Shown here piece after piece: positions 1-6,245 of a stretch of 11,154 bases of DNA. The notes below the pieces were generated by a model. The model was given only the letters and a program-made list of their open reading frames with translations. It was not told the origin of the DNA and did no database searches. Position numbers and translations under genes: made by a program. Within the stretch, counting starts at the first letter, position 1, and each line of letters starts with the position of its first letter. This DNA comes from an uncultured Lachnospiraceae bacterium. GTDB taxonomy: Bacteria > Bacillota > Clostridia > Lachnospirales > Lachnospiraceae. The DNA is taken from contig OMSM01000504.1 in the NCBI GenBank assembly GCA_900313745.1, positions 1-11,154 of the forward strand. Direction: 5' to 3'.

Positions 1-708
1 CCTCTTGCCGGGATCGTGCTGGGATTTGACGCAATCAACAACGAGCAGAACATCGGAACGCTCAACCGGCTCGCATCACAGCCGATTTACCGTGACGCGA
101 TCATCAACGCAAAATTTCTTGCCGGCGCAACGGTGATCCTGATCACTGTCGCGGCACTTGCGGGACTTAGCATCGGATTCGGAATGCTGAGCACGGGAAT
201 CGTCCCGACGGGCGAGGAGGTCTTCCGCGTACTTGTCTTCTTCGTGCTGACCTTCGTCTATATCTCCCTGTGGCTTGCCGTGGCGATACTGTTCTCGGTG
301 ATCTGCCGCTATACGGCAACGGCGGCCATTGTGTGCCTTGCTCTCTGGCTTTTCATGACAATGTTCATGAGCCTTGCCGCCAACTGGATTGCCGGGGCGC
401 TCTACCCGATATCGGATTCCATGCGCGGTTATATGAACGTGCAGGCAAATTACGAGCTGAACCTCGCCGTCAACAGGATTTCGCCATATTACCTGTTTAC
501 CGAGGCGGCGACGACCATGCTCAATCCCAGCGTGCGCTCCATCGGGATAATGACGGTGGAGCAGCTCTCCGGAGCGCTCTCCAGTTACCTGAGCCCCGGA
601 CAAAGCCTTCTGCTGATCTGGCCGCACATCGTGGTGATGACGGCTATCGCGGCGGTTTCCTTCGGAGCGGCCTACATCGTATTCATGAGAAGGGAGATAA
701 GGGCTTAA
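1..708 (+). CDS. ABC-2 type transporter permease (5' end missing)
   Basis: The reading frame is open from base 1 to a TAA at 706-708, so 235 residues are visible and the true start lies upstream of the window. The visible start contains a G-F-D-A-I ... E-x-x-x-G-T-L-x-R-L-x-S-x-P-I-Y-R-D pattern. This is typical of the cytoplasmic loop after the first or second helix in ABC-2 membrane subunits, which partner a separate ATPase to export drugs, lipids, peptides or polymers. Four further hydrophobic segments are visible, at about residues 38-60, 73-98, 104-132 and 208-230 of the visible part. The protein ends with a short basic tail after the last helix (R-R-E-I-R-A). The ATPase partner is probably encoded just upstream but is outside the window. 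The substrate cannot be told from sequence. The gene is last in its unit, because an intrinsic terminator follows 48 bases after the stop. Confidence 0.85.
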   Translation, partial: PLAGIVLGFDAINNEQNIGTLNRLASQPIYRDAIINAKFLAGATVILITVAALAGLSIGFGMLSTGIVPTGEEVFRVLVFFVLTFVYISLWLAVAILFSVICRYTATAAIVCLALWLFMTMFMSLAANWIAGALYPISDSMRGYMNVQANYELNLAVNRISPYYLFTEAATTMLNPSVRSIGIMTVEQLSGALSSYLSPGQSLLLIWPHIVVMTAIAAVSFGAAYIVFMRREIRA

Positions 709-745
709 GCCGGATGCTCTGTCCGTCCGGAAACCCGGGCAGTTC

Positions 746-754
746 TGTTATAAT
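746..754 (+). promoter_or_regulatory. Possible extended -10 promoter for the aminopeptidase
   Basis: The bases TGT-TATAAT match a consensus extended -10 element (TGn plus TATAAT at 749-754). No convincing -35 box lies 16-18 bases upstream, but extended -10 promoters can work without one. Initiation would fall near 761, inside the 5' arm of the terminator, so new transcripts would lack the complete hairpin. It is the only promoter-like signal between the permease and the aminopeptidase. A chance match is possible. Confidence 0.4.
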
Positions 755-755
755 T

Positions 756-790
756 GCACTGTGCGGCACAGTCGCACAGTGCTTTTTTTT
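756..790 (+). terminator. Intrinsic terminator after the ABC-2 permease gene
   Basis: A perfect 9-bp stem, GCACTGTGC (756-764) and GCACAGTGC (774-782), encloses a 9-base loop and is followed directly by eight T residues (783-790). This is a textbook Rho-independent terminator. It ends the upstream permease unit and separates it from the aminopeptidase gene. Confidence 0.88.
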
Positions 791-829
791 GATGTTTCAG
801 GGGAACCGAAGGGGGCCCCGGAAATCCAT

Positions 830-843
830 GGAGGTGTGTTTTG
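830..843 (+). promoter_or_regulatory. RBS that fixes the TTG start of the aminopeptidase
   Basis: GGAGG at 830-834 is followed by six bases and then TTG at 841-843. An ATG at 828-830 overlaps the RBS itself and is out of frame, so TTG is the supported start. Confidence 0.75.
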
Positions 844-2199
844 AGCGACGTTCGTAAGCTGATGCAGCTGCTTAAAGATGGAATAAGCGCTTTCCATGTC
901 TGCCGCGCGGCCGAGGAGAGGCTGAGGGCGGAGGGCTTTTCGGAGATCGTGCTTAGTGAGCCGTGGAAACTTGTCCCGGGCGGGAAATATATGGTTCGCG
1001 TATTTGATTCCACGCTGTTCGCCTTTACGGTGAGCGGGGAGGGGAAGACCGGGCAAGCGCCGGAACTCCGCATGGCGTCTGCCCATACCGACTGGCCCTG
1101 TCTTAAGATCAAACCGAATCCGGAGTTTCCCGGGGGACCCTACGCGCGGCTTAACACAGAGGTGTACGGAGGTCCGGTCTACAGCACATGGATGGACCGG
1201 CCGCTTGGGATTTCAGGCAGGGTATTCATCCGGGGAAGGGATGCATTTCACCCCGAGGAGCGCCTTTTTGATTCCGGCGAGCCCGTGCTTATTATTCCCA
1301 ATCTGGCAATTCACATGAACCGGGAGGTGAATAAGGGCGTCGAACTGAATCCGCAGACGGATCTCATCCCCATCGCGGGCATGGTGCCCTCTGCGGAAGC
1401 CGGAGGTGCCGGACGGGACGGGGCGGATGCACCGGAGGCAGGAGCAGCGAAGGGAAGGTGGTTCGTGAGATACCTTGCGGAGATGCTTGATGCCGCGGAA
1501 GAGGATATCCTCGATTTCGAGCTCTGGGTCTACAATCCCGAAGAACCCGAGATTATCGGACTTTACGGGGATCTCTTAAGCTCGCCGAGACTGGACAACC
1601 TCACCTCTGTAGAGGCGTGTCTGGAGGGGATTGCCGCATCCGGGGATCACGCATCCCGGGATGGCGGGCTTAGGATTAATGCCGTCGCGCTCTACGATAA
1701 TGAGGAGATCGGCAGCAGGACCAAGCAGGGCGCCCTCTCTGAAGTGACTTCCAGGATACTGGAAAAGATATGCCTCAGTCTTGGCCTTGGGAGAGAGGAG
1801 TACTTCGATATGCTCTCCTCCGGCTTCATGATCTCCATGGACGTGGCTCATGCCGTGCATCCCGGCCATCCGGAGAAATGTGATCCGGTGAACAGGATTC
1901 CCATGGGAGCAGGGGTTGCGCTTAAGCTTTCTTCCTCCCAGAGCTATGCCACCGATGCCCGCGCGGTAAGCATTATTGAAGGGCTGCTTAAGAAGAACGG
2001 GATTGCTTACGCCAAGTTCTCCAACCGCTCCGACATGCGCGGCGGGAGTACGCTTGGTGCGCTTTCCTCGGCAAAACTCGGCATGCTGACGGCAGACGTC
2101 GGTGCACCGATACTTGCGATGCATTCGGCAAGGGAGCTCATGTGCGTGAGAGACCAGGAGGCGCTGAACAGCCTCGCCGGGGCTTATTTCACGGATTAA
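841..2199 (+). CDS. M18-family (aspartyl-type) metallo-aminopeptidase
   Basis: This 452-residue protein is full length for family M18, cytosolic dizinc enzymes that remove N-terminal residues (often acidic ones) from peptides. The family's metal and catalytic motifs all appear in order: HTD at H82-D84, the D-N-L aspartate at D252, the catalytic glutamate pair in D-N-E-E-I-G-S (E288, E289), S-M-D-V-A-H (D334, H337) followed by H-P-G-H-P-E-K, and A-M-H-S-A-R-E (H428). The S-D-M-R-G-G-S-T-L-G motif typical of M18 is also present. A Gly/Ala-rich stretch at about residues 185-200 is probably a surface loop. The start is TTG at 841, because GGAGG (830-834) sits six bases upstream and no in-frame ATG has a comparable site. 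It stands alone between a terminator and the hsp20 promoter. Supplying amino acids from peptides imported by the downstream Opp system is a plausible role, but it is an inference. Exact substrate preference cannot be read from sequence. Confidence 0.94.
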   Translation: MSDVRKLMQLLKDGISAFHVCRAAEERLRAEGFSEIVLSEPWKLVPGGKYMVRVFDSTLFAFTVSGEGKTGQAPELRMASAHTDWPCLKIKPNPEFPGGPYARLNTEVYGGPVYSTWMDRPLGISGRVFIRGRDAFHPEERLFDSGEPVLIIPNLAIHMNREVNKGVELNPQTDLIPIAGMVPSAEAGGAGRDGADAPEAGAAKGRWFVRYLAEMLDAAEEDILDFELWVYNPEEPEIIGLYGDLLSSPRLDNLTSVEACLEGIAASGDHASRDGGLRINAVALYDNEEIGSRTKQGALSEVTSRILEKICLSLGLGREEYFDMLSSGFMISMDVAHAVHPGHPEKCDPVNRIPMGAGVALKLSSSQSYATDARAVSIIEGLLKKNGIAYAKFSNRSDMRGGSTLGALSSAKLGMLTADVGAPILAMHSARELMCVRDQEALNSLAGAYFTD

Positions 2200-2314
2200 A
2201 AACTTGTCGAAGTTCCGAGGATGCACTGAACGGAGATTGCGGACAGATGTCCTTACAGGCGGATATTTGCCGCAGGTATGCGGAATTCCGGGAGTTTAGA
2301 AATTGTTTATACAA

Positions 2315-2349
2315 ATTGTTAGCACTCGATGTTGACGAGTGCTAACAAT
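2315..2349 (+). promoter_or_regulatory. CIRCE operator (HrcA binding site)
   Basis: The core (2319-2345) is TTAGCACTC, a 9-base spacer, then GAGTGCTAA, which is an exact match to the CIRCE consensus. The arms extend without mismatch to 13 bp (2315-2327 with 2337-2349). CIRCE is the operator of the heat-shock repressor HrcA, which leaves it when chaperone demand is high. No hrcA gene is in the window. The operator overlaps the -35 region of the hsp20 promoter, so bound HrcA would block RNA polymerase. Confidence 0.97.
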
Positions 2350-2360
2350 GGTGTTATAAC
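2332..2360 (+). promoter_or_regulatory. Sigma-A type promoter of hsp20
   Basis: The -35 box TTGACG (2332-2337) lies in the CIRCE spacer and its first downstream-arm base. A 17-base spacer follows, then the -10 box TATAAC (2355-2360), preceded by TGT, which gives an extended -10. Initiation is expected near 2367, leaving a leader of about 125 bases before hsp20. The nesting of the -35 box inside the CIRCE element makes this the regulated start. Confidence 0.85.
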
Positions 2361-2467
2361 ATAATCGTTCCAAAGATAAAGACAGCGGAGACCGGAAGGC
2401 TCCCGGCTGATCAGAATAAGAAGCATCGGAAGGAAGAAGGGAGTTTTCGGTCCCGGTACCCGCCGGA

Positions 2468-2488
2468 GCTTCATAAAAAGGAGGAAGC
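2468..2488 (+). promoter_or_regulatory. hsp20 ribosome binding site within a small hairpin
   Basis: GGAGG at 2480-2484 is eight bases from the hsp20 ATG at 2493. GCTTC (2468-2472) can pair with GAAGC (2484-2488), placing most of the binding site in an 11-base A-rich loop with its last G in the stem. The pairing is seen in the sequence. Any temperature-sensing role is inference, and a 5-bp stem is weak. Confidence 0.4.
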
Positions 2489-2492
2489 GATT

Positions 2493-2933
2493 ATGTTAAT
2501 GCCCAGTATTTTTGGTGAGAATTTATTTGACGACCTGATGAAGGGGTTTGATTTTCCTACGGTATCCCAGCCGGTGCTGAGCCGCAACGTCAATAATCTG
2601 ATGCGTACCGATATCAGGGAGAACGAGAAAGGCTTCACGCTCGACATTGACCTGCCCGGATATACAAAGGATAATGTCCAGGCGGAGCTGAAGGAAGGCT
2701 ACCTTACCATTACCGCCAGCACTTCCCGCAGCAACGAGGAGAAGGATGAAAACGGCAGGTATATCCGCCGCGAGCGCTACAGCGGCAACTGCAGCCGCAG
2801 CTTCTATGTCGGCGAGGATATCACCGAGGAGGACATCAAGGCCAGGTTTGAGAACGGTATTCTTCAGGTATTTGTTCCCAAGAAGGAAGCAAAGCCGCAG
2901 ATCGAGGAGAAGAAGATCATCAACATTGACTGA
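2493..2933 (+). CDS. hsp20: Small heat-shock protein, Hsp20/alpha-crystallin family
   Basis: This 146-residue protein has the normal length and plan of bacterial small heat-shock proteins. These are cytosolic, ATP-independent chaperones that form large oligomers and hold unfolding proteins for the DnaK and GroEL systems. Residues 1-35 are the hydrophobic N-terminal arm. The alpha-crystallin domain runs from about 36 to 130, with the D-L-P-G-Y turn, the Y-I-R-R-E-R-Y-S-G segment containing the loop strand, and the family signature A-x-x-x-N-G-I-L (A117-L124). The C-terminal tail ends with an I-x-I motif (I143-N-I145), which docks onto neighbouring subunits during oligomer assembly. The ATG at 2493 follows a strong GGAGG. 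The gene is alone between a CIRCE-controlled promoter and a terminator, so it should be induced by heat or protein damage through HrcA release. Confidence 0.97.
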   Translation: MLMPSIFGENLFDDLMKGFDFPTVSQPVLSRNVNNLMRTDIRENEKGFTLDIDLPGYTKDNVQAELKEGYLTITASTSRSNEEKDENGRYIRRERYSGNCSRSFYVGEDITEEDIKARFENGILQVFVPKKEAKPQIEEKKIINID

Positions 2934-2979
2934 CCGAATGCCCGGTTTATACTGCAGAAAAAAATTGATTTATTGAATT

Positions 2980-3024
2980 AAAAAAGCGCAGAGCCCGATA
3001 AATTGAGGGTTCTGCGCTTTTTTT
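2980..3024 (+). terminator. Strong intrinsic terminator after hsp20
   Basis: The 5' arm 2980-2996 (A-run, GCGCAGAG, CCC) pairs with the 3' arm 3007-3023 (GGG, TTCTGCGC, T-run). The stem is 17 bp with one G-U pair and a 10-base loop at 2997-3006, and the tract at 3018-3024 is seven T residues. The A-run before the stem mirrors the T tract, so the element could work in both directions, although no minus-strand gene faces it. Confidence 0.95.
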
Positions 3025-3038
3025 GTCTCTTCGGAGAC
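3025..3038 (+). other. C(UUCG)G tetraloop hairpin next to the terminator
   Basis: GTCTC (3025-3029), TTCG (3030-3033) and GAGAC (3034-3038) form a perfect 5-bp hairpin with the very stable cUUCGg tetraloop. It starts at the base after the hsp20 terminator T tract. No T tract follows it, so it is not a second terminator by itself. It may be a chance hairpin or a structural stop to readthrough RNA decay. Confidence 0.4.
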
Positions 3039-3060
3039 CTGCTTCCGGCATAGGACGCCT

Positions 3061-3089
3061 TTACTTTGAACGGACAGGGGTTGTATAAT
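3061..3089 (+). promoter_or_regulatory. Probable promoter of the four-helix membrane protein gene
   Basis: A perfect -10 box TATAAT (3084-3089) lies 17 bases after a weak -35 candidate TTACTT (3061-3066). A better-looking TTGAAC (3066-3071) is only 12 bases away, too close to be used. Initiation near 3096 would give a leader of about 47 bases to the ATG at 3143. With no clear promoter directly before oppA, it may also feed the opp operon. Confidence 0.5.
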
Positions 3090-3142
3090 AATCGGAAAAG
3101 CGGAGAGTCCGGTCATTTGTTTTCCGCCGGAGATTCCAGACT

Positions 3143-3700
3143 ATGGCGAAGAACAAATACGCGGCGGATTACAGATTAATTGAGGAGTTTGACTCGCGGG
3201 GACGCGTCCGGGTAAGTTTAGAGTATATCGGTAAGGACTACCGTTATGCACATGGAGCGGACCGGGTGAGGAAGCACCTGAAAAGGTGCCTTGCAGCATG
3301 TGCGGCCGCATGGCTCTTTTTTATTGCTGCGATCATTCCGTATACGGAGTCGATGCATCAGCTGAGCGCGGCACTTCCCTATGCTTTTTCCGCGCTTCCG
3401 CTTGGAATGCTTACCTCCTTTACTCTGTCCCTCAGGGGAGTAAAGGAGCCGCTTGAGCACCGTACGTCGGACAGGATTGAGTATGATTATCCCGCATACT
3501 GCATGGCGCTTCTTCTCATGCAGTCCATCACTTTTATGACGGCTTCAGCGGGCATGATATTCCGGTTCTTCCGGGGACAGATGCCTGTCACCGGTGATTT
3601 CTGTTTTTTGTCCTGCTGTGTTTTTATCCTGGCGGCTGCAGCTTTTCTTCTTAAGAAGAGATCGGAGCTGGAGACGGCGTGTGCTGATGAAGGTCATTAG
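3143..3700 (+). CDS. Unrecognised protein with four predicted membrane helices
   Basis: I do not recognise this 185-residue protein. Residues 1-48 are charged and soluble, with a possible small beta element around residues 20-36 (R-V-R-V-S-L-E-Y-I-G). Four hydrophobic segments follow at about 49-66, 77-97, 117-142 and 152-170. A basic/acidic connector (about 98-116, with repeated Asp/Tyr) separates the two helix pairs. The short tail after helix 4 begins K-K-R. There is no signal peptide; with an even number of helices both ends should be on the same side, probably cytoplasmic. A GGAGA at 3129-3133 lies nine bases before the ATG, a modest RBS. The gene ends 51 bases before the oppA start with no strong terminator between them, so co-transcription with the peptide importer is possible. 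No enzymatic or transport motif is visible. Confidence 0.75.
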   Translation: MAKNKYAADYRLIEEFDSRGRVRVSLEYIGKDYRYAHGADRVRKHLKRCLAACAAAWLFFIAAIIPYTESMHQLSAALPYAFSALPLGMLTSFTLSLRGVKEPLEHRTSDRIEYDYPAYCMALLLMQSITFMTASAGMIFRFFRGQMPVTGDFCFLSCCVFILAAAAFLLKKRSELETACADEGH

Positions 3701-3738
3701 GCGCAACCGCAACTGCGCTTAAGTGATACAACTACTAT

Positions 3739-3754
3739 AGGAGGTATGAAAATG
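3739..3754 (+). promoter_or_regulatory. RBS that fixes the oppA start at 3752
   Basis: AGGAGG at 3739-3744 is followed by two in-frame ATGs, at 3746 and 3752. The first is one base after the binding site, too close for initiation. The second is seven bases away, the usual spacing. The signal peptide therefore begins M-N-R-K-R. No convincing promoter is visible in the 51 bases between the upstream stop and this start. Confidence 0.85.
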
Positions 3755-6199
3755 AACAGAAAGAGACTGTTGGCTCTGGGACTCTCTCTGATCATGGCTG
3801 TCTCTTTAGCGGCGTGCGGAAAGAAGAACGAAGCACCCGCTGCTGAGCCTGCAGCTGTGGAAGAGACCGCCGAGGCAGCGGAAGAGACTGTTGAAGAAGC
3901 AGTCGAGGAAGCTGTCGAAGAGGTTGAAGAGGAAGTTGCAGAAGAGGAGCCCGCGGCTGAGGAAGAAGAAGCCGTGGAGGAGGAAGCCGAGGAGGCCGAA
4001 GAGGCTGAGGCTGAGGAAGAGGCTGAGGAGCCCGAGGAAGAAGAGGATGACACCATGGTGTTCGCAACCTCCACCTTCGGCCAGAAGTTCAGCCCGTTCT
4101 TCGCAACCACCGCTTATGATATGGACGTCGTAGATATGACTCAGGTCGGCGCTCTTACGGCTGACAGAGGCGGCGCTGTTATCTACAACGGCATCGAGGG
4201 CGAGACCGTCGATTACAACGGCACCGAGTACACCTACTACGGCATGGGCAACGTTGAGGTTACCCAGAATGATGACGGTTCCGTGGATTACACCATCACC
4301 ATCCGCGATGATGTCAAGTTCTCCGATGACGAGCCTGTTACCATCGATGACTACATCTTCAGCTTCTACGTTTACGTAGATCCCACCTATGACGGCTCTT
4401 CCACCATCTATGCTCTTCCTATCGAGGGCATGGAGGAGTACAGAAGCGGCATGGATTCCCGCGGCAACGTGATCTTCGCCGCCGGCGATGAGGGCTACGA
4501 GGAGACTGACCTCTACACCGAGGAGCAGTACGACGAGTTCTGGACCTACTACAACGAGCAGGCCGGTGCGGATTTCGCACAGTCCATCGTTGATTACTGC
4601 ATCAGCAAGGGCTACAACGCTCCCGATGATTCCGTCGCTGCCTGCGCCGCGAACTGGGGCTTTGAGCTTGAGGAAGATGCTACTGCCCAGGATTTCTGGG
4701 ATGCGATCGTCGCAGCATATGATACGGTTGAGGAAGCGGAAGAGACCGAGAATGCCGGTTACAACCGTCTTGACCTCACCATTGCTGCACTTGGCGCGGA
4801 TTATGAGACCGGCGTCGAGACCGGCAACAGCGCGACCAACGTCAGCGGTCTTACCCGTGTTGATGACTACACCGTCAACCTTCACATGACCGAGTTCGAT
4901 GCGACCGCGATCTACAACGTCGGCCTTACCCTTGCTCCGCTGCACTACTATGGCGATGCGGATGCATATGATTTCGAGAACGATCAGTTCGGCTTCACCA
5001 AGGGCGATCTTTCCTCCATCAAGGAGAAGACCTCTGAGCCCGTCGGTGCCGGCCCTTACATGTTCGGCGGTTATGAGAACGGTGTTGTCACCCTTCTTGC
5101 GAACCCGAACTATTTCAAGGGCAAGCCCGAGACCGAGATCCTGTTAATGCAGGAGTCCATCGATTCCGACTATGTTCCCGGCATTGTGACCGGCAGCTTT
5201 GATATCGCTACTCCTTCCATCAACGATGAGACCCTTAAGGCCATCCAGGATGCGAACGACAACGGCGAGCTTGTCGGCGACACTCTGACCACCTACCTTG
5301 TTGACTACCGCGGCTACGGCTACCTCGGAATCAATGCTGACCTTGTCAATGTCGGCGGCGATCCTTCTTCCGATGAGTCCAAGGCTCTCCGCAAGGGCTT
5401 CATGACCCTGTTCGCAGTCTACCGCGACACGGTTATCAATTCTTATTACGGCGACCGCGCATCGGTTATCCAGTATCCTATTTCCAATACCTCCTGGGCA
5501 GCTCCGAAGCCTGCGGATGAGGGATACCAGATGGCTTATTCCGTCACGGTTGACGGCGATCCGATTTACGATTCTTCCATGAGTGAGGAGCAGAGATACG
5601 AGGCAGCGAAGGAAGCTGCGATCGGCTACTTCAAGGCAGCTGGCTTCACTTATGACGAGAAAGCGGGCAAGTTTACCGATGTTGAAGAGACTTACGAAGT
5701 TATGATCCCTGGCCAGGGCCAGCAGGATCACCCTGCATATGGTGTTGCTGTTGCGGCGAGCGAGGTTCTTGAGGAGCTCGGCATCAAGCTGCAGGTGAAC
5801 GACGTAGGAACCAGCGTGTGGAACAATGCTCTTGAGAGCAACACCGCTATGATGTGGGCAGCAGCGTGGCAGTCCACGGTTGACCCGGATATGACCCAGG
5901 TCTATCACAGCTCCAATGCACACGGCAACGGCACCAACTCCAACCACTACTCTGTTGATGACGAGGCTCTGGATGAGCTCATCGTCGCCGGCAGGAGCAG
6001 CGCCGATACCGAGTACAGAAAGTCTGTTTACAGAGATGCCATGGATATCATCATGGACTGGGGCTGCGAGCTTCCTCTGTATCAGAGAAAGGAATGCACA
6101 GTTGCTTCCACCGAGCGTCTTGATGTCGACACTCTTCCCGGCGATATGACTCCTTACTGGGGATGGGCTGCGGAGATTGAGACCATCGTTACGAAGTAA
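3752..6199 (+). CDS. oppA: Peptide ABC importer substrate-binding lipoprotein
   Basis: This 815-residue protein is the extracytoplasmic peptide-capturing subunit of the operon's importer (SBP_bac_5 type). Residues 1-21 form a lipoprotein signal peptide (M-N-R-K-R, hydrophobic core, lipobox S-L-A-A-C) with the lipidated Cys at 22. Residues 27-100 are an extremely Glu-rich, base-free linker. The binding domain fills about 103-815. Family-like stretches include F-S-D-D-E-P-V-T near the N-terminal lobe, V-D-D-Y-T-V after an insertion, P-V-G-A-G-P-Y-M-F, and a C-terminal V-D-P-D followed by a region ending in L-P-L-Y-Q-R. About 710 residues remain after the linker, well above the 500-550 I expect for the family. 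Much of the excess is an acidic segment at about residues 235-360. Codon use looks biased (GAG, GGC, ATC, TTC), which suggests high expression. It is followed by a stem-loop and then oppB. Peptide is the likeliest substrate, but related proteins bind nickel, sugars or other ligands. Confidence 0.93.
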   Translation: MNRKRLLALGLSLIMAVSLAACGKKNEAPAAEPAAVEETAEAAEETVEEAVEEAVEEVEEEVAEEEPAAEEEEAVEEEAEEAEEAEAEEEAEEPEEEEDDTMVFATSTFGQKFSPFFATTAYDMDVVDMTQVGALTADRGGAVIYNGIEGETVDYNGTEYTYYGMGNVEVTQNDDGSVDYTITIRDDVKFSDDEPVTIDDYIFSFYVYVDPTYDGSSTIYALPIEGMEEYRSGMDSRGNVIFAAGDEGYEETDLYTEEQYDEFWTYYNEQAGADFAQSIVDYCISKGYNAPDDSVAACAANWGFELEEDATAQDFWDAIVAAYDTVEEAEETENAGYNRLDLTIAALGADYETGVETGNSATNVSGLTRVDDYTVNLHMTEFDATAIYNVGLTLAPLHYYGDADAYDFENDQFGFTKGDLSSIKEKTSEPVGAGPYMFGGYENGVVTLLANPNYFKGKPETEILLMQESIDSDYVPGIVTGSFDIATPSINDETLKAIQDANDNGELVGDTLTTYLVDYRGYGYLGINADLVNVGGDPSSDESKALRKGFMTLFAVYRDTVINSYYGDRASVIQYPISNTSWAAPKPADEGYQMAYSVTVDGDPIYDSSMSEEQRYEAAKEAAIGYFKAAGFTYDEKAGKFTDVEETYEVMIPGQGQQDHPAYGVAVAASEVLEELGIKLQVNDVGTSVWNNALESNTAMMWAAAWQSTVDPDMTQVYHSSNAHGNGTNSNHYSVDDEALDELIVAGRSSADTEYRKSVYRDAMDIIMDWGCELPLYQRKECTVASTERLDVDTLPGDMTPYWGWAAEIETIVTK
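3830..4051 (+). repeat. Glu-rich low-complexity tether in OppA
   Basis: Purine-rich GAG/GAA codon runs encode a segment of about 74 residues (27-100 of OppA) with about 40 Glu, 2 Asp, and otherwise mostly Ala, Val, Pro and Thr. There are no Lys or Arg residues. It lies a few residues after the lipidated cysteine, so it would hold the binding domain away from the membrane. Codons alternate between GAG and GAA, so this is not a simple DNA microsatellite, although short imperfect units recur. Confidence 0.85.
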
Positions 6200-6245
6200 T
6201 TGTTCGAGAAGGGCGCGCGAGCGTTACCCTGATTGAACAGCTGCA

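Noticed and set aside
1576..2226. Minus-strand open frame of 216 codons inside the aminopeptidase gene
   Set aside because: All M18 catalytic motifs are on the + strand. The antisense translation shows no motif and no plausible start signal.
2270..2283. CCGCA/TGCGG hairpin after the aminopeptidase gene as a terminator
   Set aside because: The stem is 5 bp and no T tract follows. No convincing terminator for the aminopeptidase was found before the hsp20 promoter.
2142..2345. Small + strand open frame across the aminopeptidase end and the CIRCE element
   Set aside because: It is out of frame with the aminopeptidase, has no binding site, and runs through a regulatory operator.
3646..3659. Perfect 14-bp palindrome (TCTTCTTAAGAAGA) near the end of the membrane protein gene
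   Set aside because: It encodes the F-L-L-K-K segment at the last helix boundary and lies about 90 bases from oppA with no promoter beside it. It is more likely coding coincidence than an operator, although an oppA regulator site cannot be excluded.
3701..3718. Small inverted repeat GCGCA/TGCGC between the membrane protein and oppA
   Set aside because: The stem is only 5 bp and no T tract follows. It is too weak to call a terminator.
3830..4051. Repetitive GAG/GAA tract considered as a CRISPR-like array or microsatellite
   Set aside because: It has no regular repeat-spacer structure, the codons vary, and the frame is maintained. It is a coding low-complexity linker.
3806..4945. Long minus-strand open frame (379 codons) opposite oppA, plus others at 5144-5947 and 3697-4110
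   Set aside because: oppA is unmistakably coding on the + strand, and its biased codon use removes stops on the opposite strand. The antisense products are low-complexity Ser/Ala or Leu/Val-rich shadows of the Glu-rich and acidic segments, with no binding sites or motifs.
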